DNA of 30,676 bases from an uncultured Sphingomonas sp. (GTDB lineage: Bacteria > Pseudomonadota > Alphaproteobacteria > Sphingomonadales > Sphingomonadaceae): NCBI RefSeq assembly GCF_934560975.1, contig NZ_CAKTFO010000027.1, forward strand, positions 1 to 30,676, read 5' to 3'. The position numbers were made by a program, and so were the translations under genes. Of the stretch, positions 15,325-22,174 are shown one piece after another. The notes below the pieces were generated by a model. It was given only the letters and a program-made list of their open reading frames with translations. It did not search any database and was not told where the DNA came from. Positions within the stretch are counted from its first letter, which is position 1; every line of letters starts with the position of its first letter.

Positions 15325-17148
15325 ATGCACGCCTATCGCACCCACACCTGCGCCGGCCTGGACGCCGCCTCCGTCGGCGAGACGGTTCGCCTGTCCGGCT
15401 GGATTCACCGCAAGCGCGACCATGGCGGCGTGCTGTTCGTGGACCTGCGCGACCATTACGGCATCACCCAGATCGTGGCGGACACGGACAGCCCGGCTTT
15501 GCCCGTGCTGGATCGCCTGCGCGTCGAATCCGTGGTGACCATCGACGGCGTGGTCAAGGCGCGCGCGGAGGGGACCGCCAACGCCAACCTTGCCACCGGC
15601 GCGATCGAGGTGTTCGCCAAGGCGGTGACCGTCCAGTCCGAGGCGCAGGAGCTGCCGCTGCCGGTGGCGGGCGAGGCGGAATATCCGGAGGATATCCGGC
15701 TCCGCTACCGCTTCCTGGATCTCCGTCGCGAGCGGCTGCACAAGAATATCATGCTGCGTTCCAACGTGATCGCATCGATCCGCAAGCGCATGATCGGGCA
15801 GGGCTTTACCGAGTTCCAGACCCCGATCCTGACCGCGTCTTCGCCCGAAGGCGCGCGCGACTTCCTGGTGCCGAGCCGCATCCACCCCGGCAAGTTCTAC
15901 GCGCTGCCGCAGGCGCCGCAGATGTTCAAGCAGTTGCTGATGGTCGCCGGCTTCGACCGCTATTTCCAGATCGCGCCCTGCTTCCGCGACGAGGATGCGC
16001 GCGCCGACCGCAGCCCCGGCGAATTCTATCAGCTCGATTTCGAGATGAGCTACGTCACGCAGGAGGACGTGTTCGCCGCGATCGAGCCAGTGCTGCACGG
16101 TGTGTTCGAGGAGTTTGCCGACGGCCGCACCGTCAGCCCGGCGCCGTTCCCGCGTATCCCCTACCGGGAAGCCATGCTGAAATACGGCTCGGACAAGCCG
16201 GACCTGCGCAACCCGATCGAGATTACCGACGTCACCGAGCATTTCGGCGGGTCCGGCTTCGGTCTGTTCGCGCGGTTGGTGGAGAGCGGCAGCGTGATCC
16301 GCGCCATCCCTGCCCCGGGCGCGGGTGCCGGCAGCCGCAAATTCTTTGACGACATGAACGAATGGGCCCGCGCACAGGGCTATGCCGGCCTGGGCTATAT
16401 CAACATCAAGGATGGCGAGCCGGGCGGCCCGATCGCCAAGAATCACGGGCCCGAGGGTACGGCCAGGCTGATCGAGGCGCTCGGCCTCGGCCCTAATGAC
16501 GGCGTGTTCTTCGCCGCCGGCAAGGAAGGCCAGGCGGCCAAGCTCGCCGGCCTCGCCCGCACCCGCGTCGGCGAGACATTGGGCCTGATCGAGCAGGGCG
16601 TGTTCCAGTTCTGCTGGATCGTCGACTTCCCGATGTATGAATATGACGAGGACAACAAGAAGGTCGACTTCAGCCACAACCCCTTCTCCATGCCCCAGGG
16701 CGAGATGGAGGCGCTGGAGGGCAAGGACCCGCTCGACATCCTCGCTTACCAATATGACATCGTCTGCAACGGCATCGAATTGTCGTCGGGCGCGATCCGG
16801 AACCACAAATTGGACGTCATGTACAAGGCGTTCGAGATTGCCGGCTATTCGCGCGAGGAGGTGGACAGCAGCTTCCCCGGGATGGTCGGTGCGTTCAAGT
16901 TCGGCGCCCCACCCCATGGCGGCTCCGCGCCGGGGGTCGATCGCATCGTCATGCTGCTGGCGGACGAGCCGAACATCCGCGAGGTCGTGCTGTTCCCGAT
17001 GAACCAGCGCGCCGAGGATTTGATGATGAACGCGCCGTCGCCGGTCACGCCGAAGCAACTGCGCGAATTGTCGATCCGCGTGGTCGAGCAGCCAGGCGCC
17101 AAGCCGACCCAGGCGGCGGTGGAGGCTGTCGCCCCCAACGCGGGCTGA
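15325..17148 (+). CDS. aspS: aspartyl-tRNA synthetase
   Basis: A class II synthetase of about 607 residues that charges tRNA-Asp. The N-terminal OB-fold reads VRLSGWIHRKRDHGGVLFVD. Motif 1 lies near SNVIASIRKRMIGQGFTEFQ, motif 2 is CFRDEDARADRSPGEFYQLD, a GAD insertion domain fills the middle, and motif 3 is GSAPGVDRIVMLL. ATG occurs twice in a row (15322 and 15325). AGGA at 15314-15317 has better spacing to the second, which I chose; the other adds one Met. In many bacteria that lack AsnRS this enzyme also charges tRNA-Asn; I cannot tell that from this window. The matching tRNA-Asp is at the left end. Confidence 0.97.
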   Translation: MHAYRTHTCAGLDAASVGETVRLSGWIHRKRDHGGVLFVDLRDHYGITQIVADTDSPALPVLDRLRVESVVTIDGVVKARAEGTANANLATGAIEVFAKAVTVQSEAQELPLPVAGEAEYPEDIRLRYRFLDLRRERLHKNIMLRSNVIASIRKRMIGQGFTEFQTPILTASSPEGARDFLVPSRIHPGKFYALPQAPQMFKQLLMVAGFDRYFQIAPCFRDEDARADRSPGEFYQLDFEMSYVTQEDVFAAIEPVLHGVFEEFADGRTVSPAPFPRIPYREAMLKYGSDKPDLRNPIEITDVTEHFGGSGFGLFARLVESGSVIRAIPAPGAGAGSRKFFDDMNEWARAQGYAGLGYINIKDGEPGGPIAKNHGPEGTARLIEALGLGPNDGVFFAAGKEGQAAKLAGLARTRVGETLGLIEQGVFQFCWIVDFPMYEYDEDNKKVDFSHNPFSMPQGEMEALEGKDPLDILAYQYDIVCNGIELSSGAIRNHKLDVMYKAFEIAGYSREEVDSSFPGMVGAFKFGAPPHGGSAPGVDRIVMLLADEPNIREVVLFPMNQRAEDLMMNAPSPVTPKQLRELSIRVVEQPGAKPTQAAVEAVAPNAG

Positions 17149-17158
17149 GCGACAGCCC
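17142..17158 (+). terminator. hairpin at the aspS stop codon
   Basis: GGGCTG (17142-17147) pairs with CAGCCC (17153-17158) around AGCGA. The left arm overlaps the aspS TGA (17146-17148). The stem is GC-rich but short and no T-run follows, so termination is only likely. Confidence 0.4.
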
Positions 17159-17179
17159 CCGTCATCTGTTCCGGTCCGG

Positions 17180-17249
17180 GTGCGTCTTCGCCCATTTGAA
17201 TGAAGGCGCGCCCCGCCCTTGCAGGGTGACGCACATGGGATGGGCGGGG
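17180..17249. other. interleaved inverted repeats between aspS and the EAL gene
   Basis: Three perfect inverted repeats share this stretch. GTGCGTC (17180-17186) matches GACGCAC (17228-17234). CGCCCAT (17189-17195) matches ATGGGCG (17240-17246). CCCCGCCC (17211-17218) matches GGGCGGGG (17242-17249), with a small CCCT/AGGG hairpin at 17216-17226. The first two pairs interleave in the order of a pseudoknot, and the third excludes the second. The whole gap is 295 bases and has no gene. It could be a repeat relic or a structured leader of the EAL transcript. Confidence 0.45.
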
Positions 17250-17376
17250 ACTTGGTGAACTTCCGTATGATGCCGCTGATCTCAACGGATGAAGATCACA
17301 GGGTGGGATAGAAGGTTTGGTCGGCAATTGATGCCAGATGCCGGATATCGCTTCCCGGCGACCCTGAAGGTAGAAC

Positions 17377-17403
17377 TTGTTGCATCAGCGAGAAACCTAT
17401 GTT
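17377..17403 (+). promoter_or_regulatory. candidate promoter of the EAL gene
   Basis: TTGTTG (17377-17382) is followed after 15 bases by TATGTT (17398-17403), about 40 bases before the start codon and next to an unusually AT-rich run (TTAATTTAA) for this genome. The spacing is shorter than ideal. Confidence 0.25.
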
Positions 17404-17443
17404 GGTAACATCTTAATTTAACCCGTGTACGACGGACAGGCTG

Positions 17444-18202
17444 ATGGACATGCCTGCCCGCTCTTGCACCGGTTGCCGTGATGGCGACGCGTTCGACATC
17501 GCTTTCTCGATGGCGTTCCAGCCTATCGTGGATGTGCGCGACGGCACGCCCTTCGCCTACGAGGCGCTGGTGCGCGGGCCGGAGGGGCAGGGGGCCCTTA
17601 CCGTGCTGGGGCAGGTGACCGACCACAACCGCTATGCCTTCGACCAAGCCTGCCGGGTGAAGGCAATCGAGACCGCGATGGCGGCGGGTATCGTCCCAAC
17701 CGGTGCACGGCTGTCGATCAATTTCCTGCCCAATGCCGTCTATTCGCCGATGGCCTGCATCCAGCTGACGCTCCGCACGGCGCAGGCGAATGCCTTCCCG
17801 CTCGACCGGCTGATCTTCGAATTCACCGAAAATGAGCAGCTTGCGTCGCCCGAGCATGTCGCGTCGATCATCGAAACCTATCGCCAGATGGGATTTTCGG
17901 TGGCGATCGACGATTTCGGGGCCGGCCATTCGGGCCTGGACCTGTTCGCCCGCTTCGCCAACGACATGGTCAAGCTCGACATGGACCTGGTTCGGAACGT
18001 CGACGCCGACCGGCGGCGGCAGGCGATCGTACGGGCCGTGGTGGGGCTGTGCGCGGACCTCGATACGATCCTGATCGCGGAGGGCATCGAAACGGAGGCG
18101 GAAGCGCGGACGCTGCACGCGATCGGCGTGCGCTACATGCAGGGCTTCCTGTTCGCCCGGCCGGCGTTCGAGGCGCTTCCCGAAATCGCGTTCCGGCTGT
18201 GA
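17444..18202 (+). CDS. stand-alone EAL c-di-GMP phosphodiesterase
   Basis: A 252-residue, predicted cytosolic protein made up almost wholly of one EAL domain, which cuts c-di-GMP to pGpG. The residues that bind metal and substrate appear intact: EAL itself at 40-42 (YEALVRG), the Asn in LSINFLPNA, Glu in IFEFTENEQ, the Asp pair in AIDDFGAGHSGLD, Lys in DMVKLDMDL, Glu in LIAEGIETEAEA and Gln in YMQGFLFARP. It is therefore probably active. The short N-terminus carries SCTGCRDGD, a CxxC pair before the domain that could bind metal or sense redox state. There is no GGDEF, PAS or membrane part. It lies after aspS on the same strand and abuts greB head-on. Confidence 0.93.
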   Translation: MDMPARSCTGCRDGDAFDIAFSMAFQPIVDVRDGTPFAYEALVRGPEGQGALTVLGQVTDHNRYAFDQACRVKAIETAMAAGIVPTGARLSINFLPNAVYSPMACIQLTLRTAQANAFPLDRLIFEFTENEQLASPEHVASIIETYRQMGFSVAIDDFGAGHSGLDLFARFANDMVKLDMDLVRNVDADRRRQAIVRAVVGLCADLDTILIAEGIETEAEARTLHAIGVRYMQGFLFARPAFEALPEIAFRL

Positions 18203-18676
18203 TCAATAGGTGATCGCCGTCACCTCGTAATCGCGTTCGCCGGCGGGCAGCGTCACCCGCCGCAAATCCCCGATCGCGGCTCCGCGCAGCGCACGCGCCA
18301 AAGGGGATCGCCAGCTGATCCGGCCGGCGCTCGCATCCGCCTCATCCTCGCCCACCAGAGTGACCGTGCGTTGATTGTCGTCCTCATCCGCGATGGTGAC
18401 GGTCGCGCCGAACCAGGCGCGGCTGCGGTCCGGTTGCTGGGACGGATCCACCACCGTCACCGCCTTCATCCGGCGCGACAGGTGGCTCAGCTCGCGATCG
18501 ACCTCGCGCAGTTTCTTGCGGCCATAGATATAGTCGCCATTCTCCGACCGGTCGCCATTGCCGGCCGCCCAGCTGATCGTCTCGACCAGTTTCGGCCGCT
18601 CGGTCGCGAATAATTGTTCGTAGCGCTGGCGCAGCGCGCGAAAGCCCTGCGGCGTGATCGGAGCGGGTTCGGCCAT
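18203..18676 (-). CDS. greB: transcription elongation factor GreB
   Basis: A 157-residue Gre factor that enters the RNA polymerase secondary channel and triggers cleavage of backtracked RNA. The N-terminal coiled coil has the tip acidic residues in GDRSENGDYIYGRKKLREVD, and the FKBP-like C domain has VTIADEDDNQRTVTLVGEDE and SPLARALRGAAIGD. The ENGDYIYGRKK form of the tip marks GreB rather than GreA. Its length is normal. It begins five bases after the end of the lytic transglycosylase gene and so is probably co-transcribed with it. Its stop codon directly adjoins the stop codon of the EAL gene. Confidence 0.93.
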   Translation of the reverse strand: MAEPAPITPQGFRALRQRYEQLFATERPKLVETISWAAGNGDRSENGDYIYGRKKLREVDRELSHLSRRMKAVTVVDPSQQPDRSRAWFGATVTIADEDDNQRTVTLVGEDEADASAGRISWRSPLARALRGAAIGDLRRVTLPAGERDYEVTAITY

Positions 18677-18681
18677 GCGCG

Positions 18682-20769
18682 TCAGCCCGCGCTGGTCTTG
18701 CCGAGATAGTAAGACAGGCGGTTGCCGGCCGGCGCGCGGGCGCGGCCGGGATTGTAGAGGTCGTACACGACCGCATTCTCCAGCACCTTCTGCACATAGG
18801 CGCGGGTTTCGGTGAAGGGAATCGCCTCGACCCAGTCGACCACGTCCACGCCCGGCAGGCGCGGGTCGCCATTGGCGCGGATGAACTTGTTCACGTTGCC
18901 GGGCCCGGCATTGTAGCTGGCCACCGCCAGCACATAATTGCCGTTATAGTAGGTCAGCATCCGGTCGAAAAAAGCCGATCCGATGCTGACATTATAGCCG
19001 ATATCCTGGGTCAGCCGTTCCGGTTGATAGGGCAGGCCGATCTTGCCGGCCTGCTCGCGCGCAGTGGCGGGCATCAACTGCATCAGCCCGCGCGCGCCTA
19101 CGGGGCTCCGCGCTTCGCGGTCGAACTGGCTTTCCTGGCGGCTGATCGCGTGGATGATCGTCCAGTGGCTCGCCATGGCGGGCGGCACCGCGACGGTGGG
19201 GAAGCCGGTGCGCAACGGATCGCGCGCGCCGGACTGGCGGGCGTTGCGCGACAGGATCACGCCCAGATCGGGGCGGCCGATGGAGCGCGCCAGCTCCGCC
19301 ACCAGAACATGGTCGGTATCGGTGGTGGCGTCCGCCGCGATCTTGCGCACGAACTGGGTCTGATCCTGCCAGTCGCCGCGCGGCCCCAGCAGGCGGGCGG
19401 CGCGGACAATCTCGCGCTTGTCGAACTCGGCGCGGACCTCGGGCGGGATCGCCACCTGCGCCGGATCGGCCGGCACCGCCAGCCGCTGGCCCAGCCGCTC
19501 CGCCGCGAGCTGCCCGTAATATTGGTCCACGCTGGCGGCTGCGGAGGCATAATGCACGTTAGCGCCGGCCGTGTCGCCCGCCGCCTGCGCGGCGCGACCG
19601 GCCCAATATTGGCCCTTGGTCTGGCTGCCCGGCGACTGCGCGGCGAGCGTGTAGCGACGGAACATCGCCTCCGCGTCGCGCGGGCGGTTGAGCTGCTTGA
19701 GCGCCGCCGTCCCGCCCAGCCAGGCGAGGCTGGTATAGGGATCGCGCTCCGCCAGCGGACGGTTCCGGATCAGGGTGCCCGCGACATAGGCCTGATCGAT
19801 GTTGGCGGCGATCCCGTAGGCGGTGGCCCATTGCCTGTCGGCGGCGGCGGCCTTGGCGAGATCGAACAAGGCCTTCAGATAGGCCTCCGCATCGGTCGGC
19901 GGCGCGTCGAAGCGCATCGGCTGCGACAGGGACGTGCGCGCGGCCGACCATTGCGCCGTGTCCTGCATCCAGCGCGCGTGATCGATCACGAAGCCCGCAT
20001 CGCGCTCCGCCCCCGGCCCAAGCGCCTGACCTTGTGTGGCGGCATCGGCGGCGCGGGTCTGAAAAGCGAGGCGTGCGGCGAACATCGGCCGCCGCTGCGG
20101 CGAGACCAGGGCCAGCTGGCGGGTGGCCGATGCGGTCGCCCGATCCCACAGCAGCATGTCCATCCGCTGGTCATTCTCCAGCGGGGTGAACTGGCCGGCG
20201 AAGCGCGCGATCAGCCGCGCCTCATCCTCGGTCCCCAGCGGACCGGCGGTCCAGGCGACCGCCGCCGCGTCGCGCGCCTTGGGGGCCAGGCCCAGCGACG
20301 CCAGCGCCTCGGCATAGCGGGCCCGGCCGGGGCCGGTGGTGGGTGGATAGAGATCGAAGAAGGCCACCACGTCGGCCGCATTCTGGCCATCGGGGCGAAT
20401 GGCGCGCTCGGCGGCGCGGCGCAGCGCGGGCTCACCCGGCCAGCCGCGATGCGCGATCAGGAAGCGGCTATAGTCGGTAAAGGGCAGACGGTCGCTCTGC
20501 TGCAGCCGGTTCCATTCCTGCACCGCCGGCCACAGCGGATCGTTGGCAACGACGCCCGGGCCGCCGCCAATGGCCGTGCCGCCCGGCGCGACGGGGGTGG
20601 CGGTGGTCAGCTGGCTCGCCTGCATGGTGGTCAGCGTCGCCGCGCAGGTCGCCACCGACACCAGCACGATGCCGGCCGGCAGGAAGCGCACCACGCTGGA
20701 CAGGGGACGGCGCGCATCCCTATCAGGCGTCCGATTGTTGTCGCGGCGGCTATGGTCGGGGGGCGTCAT
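18682..20769 (-). CDS. Slt-type soluble lytic transglycosylase
   Basis: A protein of 695 residues that cleaves peptidoglycan between MurNAc and GlcNAc, leaving an anhydro end. One hydrophobic segment at about 26-48 (VVRFLPAGIVLVSVATCA) is a signal or anchor. A long alpha-helical superhelix of TPR-like repeats follows (about 80-520), as in Slt70. The C-terminal SLT domain has the catalytic glutamate in HAISRQESQFDREARSPVGA, then GLMQLMPATAREQAG, YNVSIGSAFFDRMLTYY and VASYNAGPGNVNKFI. I chose ATG 20769; an in-frame ATG three codons upstream (20778) is equally open. It is transcribed away from dapA with only 45 bases between start codons, so the two promoters must overlap. Confidence 0.94.
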   Translation of the reverse strand: MTPPDHSRRDNNRTPDRDARRPLSSVVRFLPAGIVLVSVATCAATLTTMQASQLTTATPVAPGGTAIGGGPGVVANDPLWPAVQEWNRLQQSDRLPFTDYSRFLIAHRGWPGEPALRRAAERAIRPDGQNAADVVAFFDLYPPTTGPGRARYAEALASLGLAPKARDAAAVAWTAGPLGTEDEARLIARFAGQFTPLENDQRMDMLLWDRATASATRQLALVSPQRRPMFAARLAFQTRAADAATQGQALGPGAERDAGFVIDHARWMQDTAQWSAARTSLSQPMRFDAPPTDAEAYLKALFDLAKAAAADRQWATAYGIAANIDQAYVAGTLIRNRPLAERDPYTSLAWLGGTAALKQLNRPRDAEAMFRRYTLAAQSPGSQTKGQYWAGRAAQAAGDTAGANVHYASAAASVDQYYGQLAAERLGQRLAVPADPAQVAIPPEVRAEFDKREIVRAARLLGPRGDWQDQTQFVRKIAADATTDTDHVLVAELARSIGRPDLGVILSRNARQSGARDPLRTGFPTVAVPPAMASHWTIIHAISRQESQFDREARSPVGARGLMQLMPATAREQAGKIGLPYQPERLTQDIGYNVSIGSAFFDRMLTYYNGNYVLAVASYNAGPGNVNKFIRANGDPRLPGVDVVDWVEAIPFTETRAYVQKVLENAVVYDLYNPGRARAPAGNRLSYYLGKTSAG

Positions 20770-20814
20770 CCCCCGCATATGATCGCAACGGCACGAAAGG
20801 TGAAGGGAATCAGG

Positions 20815-21690
20815 ATGTTCAGCGGGTCGATTCCTGCTTTGGTCACGCCGATCCGCAACGGCGTGATCGACGAGGCGGCTTTCCGGGATCTGATCGACTG
20901 GCAGATCGAGAACGGCTCCTCCGCGCTCGTGCCATGCGGGACGACGGGCGAAAGCGCGACCATGACGATCGAGGAGCATGATCGCACGGTCCGGATCTGC
21001 GTGGAGCAGGCGGGCGGGCGCGTGCCGGTGATCGCCGGTTGCGGATCCAACGACACGGCGGTGGCGCTGCACCACATGCAGTCGGCCAAGGCGGCGGGCG
21101 CGACGGCGGCATTGCTGGTGCCGCCTTATTACAACCGCCCCAACCAGGACGGCGTGATCGCCCACTTCATCGCCTTGGCGAACGGCTGCGACCTGCCGAT
21201 CCTGCTCTACAACGTGCCGGGGCGCACGGTGGTGGACATCGCGGTGGAGACGATGGCCGTGCTCGCCAGGCTGCCGACCGTGGTGGGCGTCAAGGACGCG
21301 ACCGGTAATGTCGCCCGCGTATCCGCCCAGCGGGCTGCGTGCGGGCCGGATTTCTGCCAGCTTTCCGGCAATGACGACATGGCGCTCGGCTTCGTGGCAA
21401 TGGGCGGGCGGGGCTGCATCTCCGTCACCGCCAACGTCGCGCCGCGGCTCTGCGCCGACCTGCAGGCTGCGTGCCTGGAAGGGCGCTATGCCGATGCGCT
21501 GGCGTTGCAGGACCGGCTGTTCCCGCTGCACGCCGCCTTGTTCAGCGACGCATCGCCCGGGCCGGTCAAATATGCCTTGTCGCGTGTCCGCCCGGATTTT
21601 CCGGCCGAATTGCGCCTGCCGATGACGCCGCCATCGGCGGCAAGCCGCGCGGCCGTGGACGCGGGCCTCGCGCACGCCCATATCGTCTGA
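20815..21690 (+). CDS. dapA: 4-hydroxy-tetrahydrodipicolinate synthase
   Basis: A 291-residue TIM-barrel aldolase that joins pyruvate and aspartate semialdehyde, the first step toward diaminopimelate and lysine. The Schiff-base lysine is Lys160 in GVKDATGN, the proton-relay tyrosine is Tyr132 in LLYNVPGRT with Arg137 close by, and Thr43-Thr44 lie in PCGTTGESATM. LVPPYYNRPNQ is typical. Its length is normal. The ATG at 20815 has a purine-rich AAGGGA ahead of it. The frame is open far upstream across the transglycosylase gene, but that part is a shadow. smpB follows after a single base. Confidence 0.96.
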   Translation: MFSGSIPALVTPIRNGVIDEAAFRDLIDWQIENGSSALVPCGTTGESATMTIEEHDRTVRICVEQAGGRVPVIAGCGSNDTAVALHHMQSAKAAGATAALLVPPYYNRPNQDGVIAHFIALANGCDLPILLYNVPGRTVVDIAVETMAVLARLPTVVGVKDATGNVARVSAQRAACGPDFCQLSGNDDMALGFVAMGGRGCISVTANVAPRLCADLQAACLEGRYADALALQDRLFPLHAALFSDASPGPVKYALSRVRPDFPAELRLPMTPPSAASRAAVDAGLAHAHIV

Positions 21691-21691
21691 C

Positions 21692-22174
21692 ATGGCCCGT
21701 CCCCGTCCCGCAGAGTTCGACAAGAAGAAGATCGTCGCCGAGAATCGCCGCGCGCGGTTCGACTTCTTCCTGGATCAGTTTTTCGAAGCCGGCATCGCGC
21801 TGACCGGCACCGAGGTAAAGTCCCTCCGCTTCGGCGAGGGATCGATCGCGGAAGCCTATGCCGAGGTGAAGGATGGCCAGGTCAGCCTGATCAACGCCAA
21901 CATCCCGGAATTCAGCCACGGCAACCGCTTCAACCACGAACCCAAGCGCCCGCGCCGCCTGCTGCTGCACGAGCGTGAGATCGACAAGATGCACACCGGC
22001 GTGTCGCGGGAAGGCATGACGCTGATCCCCATCTCGGTTTATTTCAACAGCCGGGGGCGGGCCAAGGTCGAGTTGGCGCTCGCCAAGGGCAAGAAGCTGC
22101 ACGACAAGCGCGAAACGATCAAGGAACGTGACTGGAAGCGCGACGCCCAGCGCCTGATCCGGGAGCGTGGCTGA
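21692..22174 (+). CDS. smpB: SsrA-binding protein SmpB
   Basis: A 160-residue RNA-binding protein that carries tmRNA to stalled ribosomes in trans-translation. The OB-fold core shows KIVAENRRARFDFFLDQFFE, GIALTGTEVKSLR, NANIPEFSHGN and RPRRLLLHEREIDKM. The basic C-terminal tail, which fills the empty mRNA channel, ends GKKLHDKRETIKERDWKRD. The start lies one base after the dapA stop codon. The last codons overlap the first possible start of cckA. The tmRNA gene itself is not in this window. Confidence 0.97.
   Translation: MARPRPAEFDKKKIVAENRRARFDFFLDQFFEAGIALTGTEVKSLRFGEGSIAEAYAEVKDGQVSLINANIPEFSHGNRFNHEPKRPRRLLLHEREIDKMHTGVSREGMTLIPISVYFNSRGRAKVELALAKGKKLHDKRETIKERDWKRDAQRLIRERG

Noticed and set aside
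15169..17058. 5' extension of the rnd frame to 1018 residues
   Set aside because: The extra part lies antisense to aspS. RNase D is complete from ATG 15168 with normal length.
17250..17443. c-di-GMP riboswitch before the EAL gene
   Set aside because: I looked for the GEMM-type core and its tetraloop/receptor arrangement and could not find them. The helices seen lie upstream and do not fit that fold.
19024..20814. 5' extension of the dapA frame to 888 residues
   Set aside because: The extension is antisense to the lytic transglycosylase. DapA is complete from ATG 20815.
20770..21723. 5' extension of the transglycosylase frame over dapA
   Set aside because: It is antisense to an intact dapA and has no family similarity. 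The membrane segment places the start near 20769.
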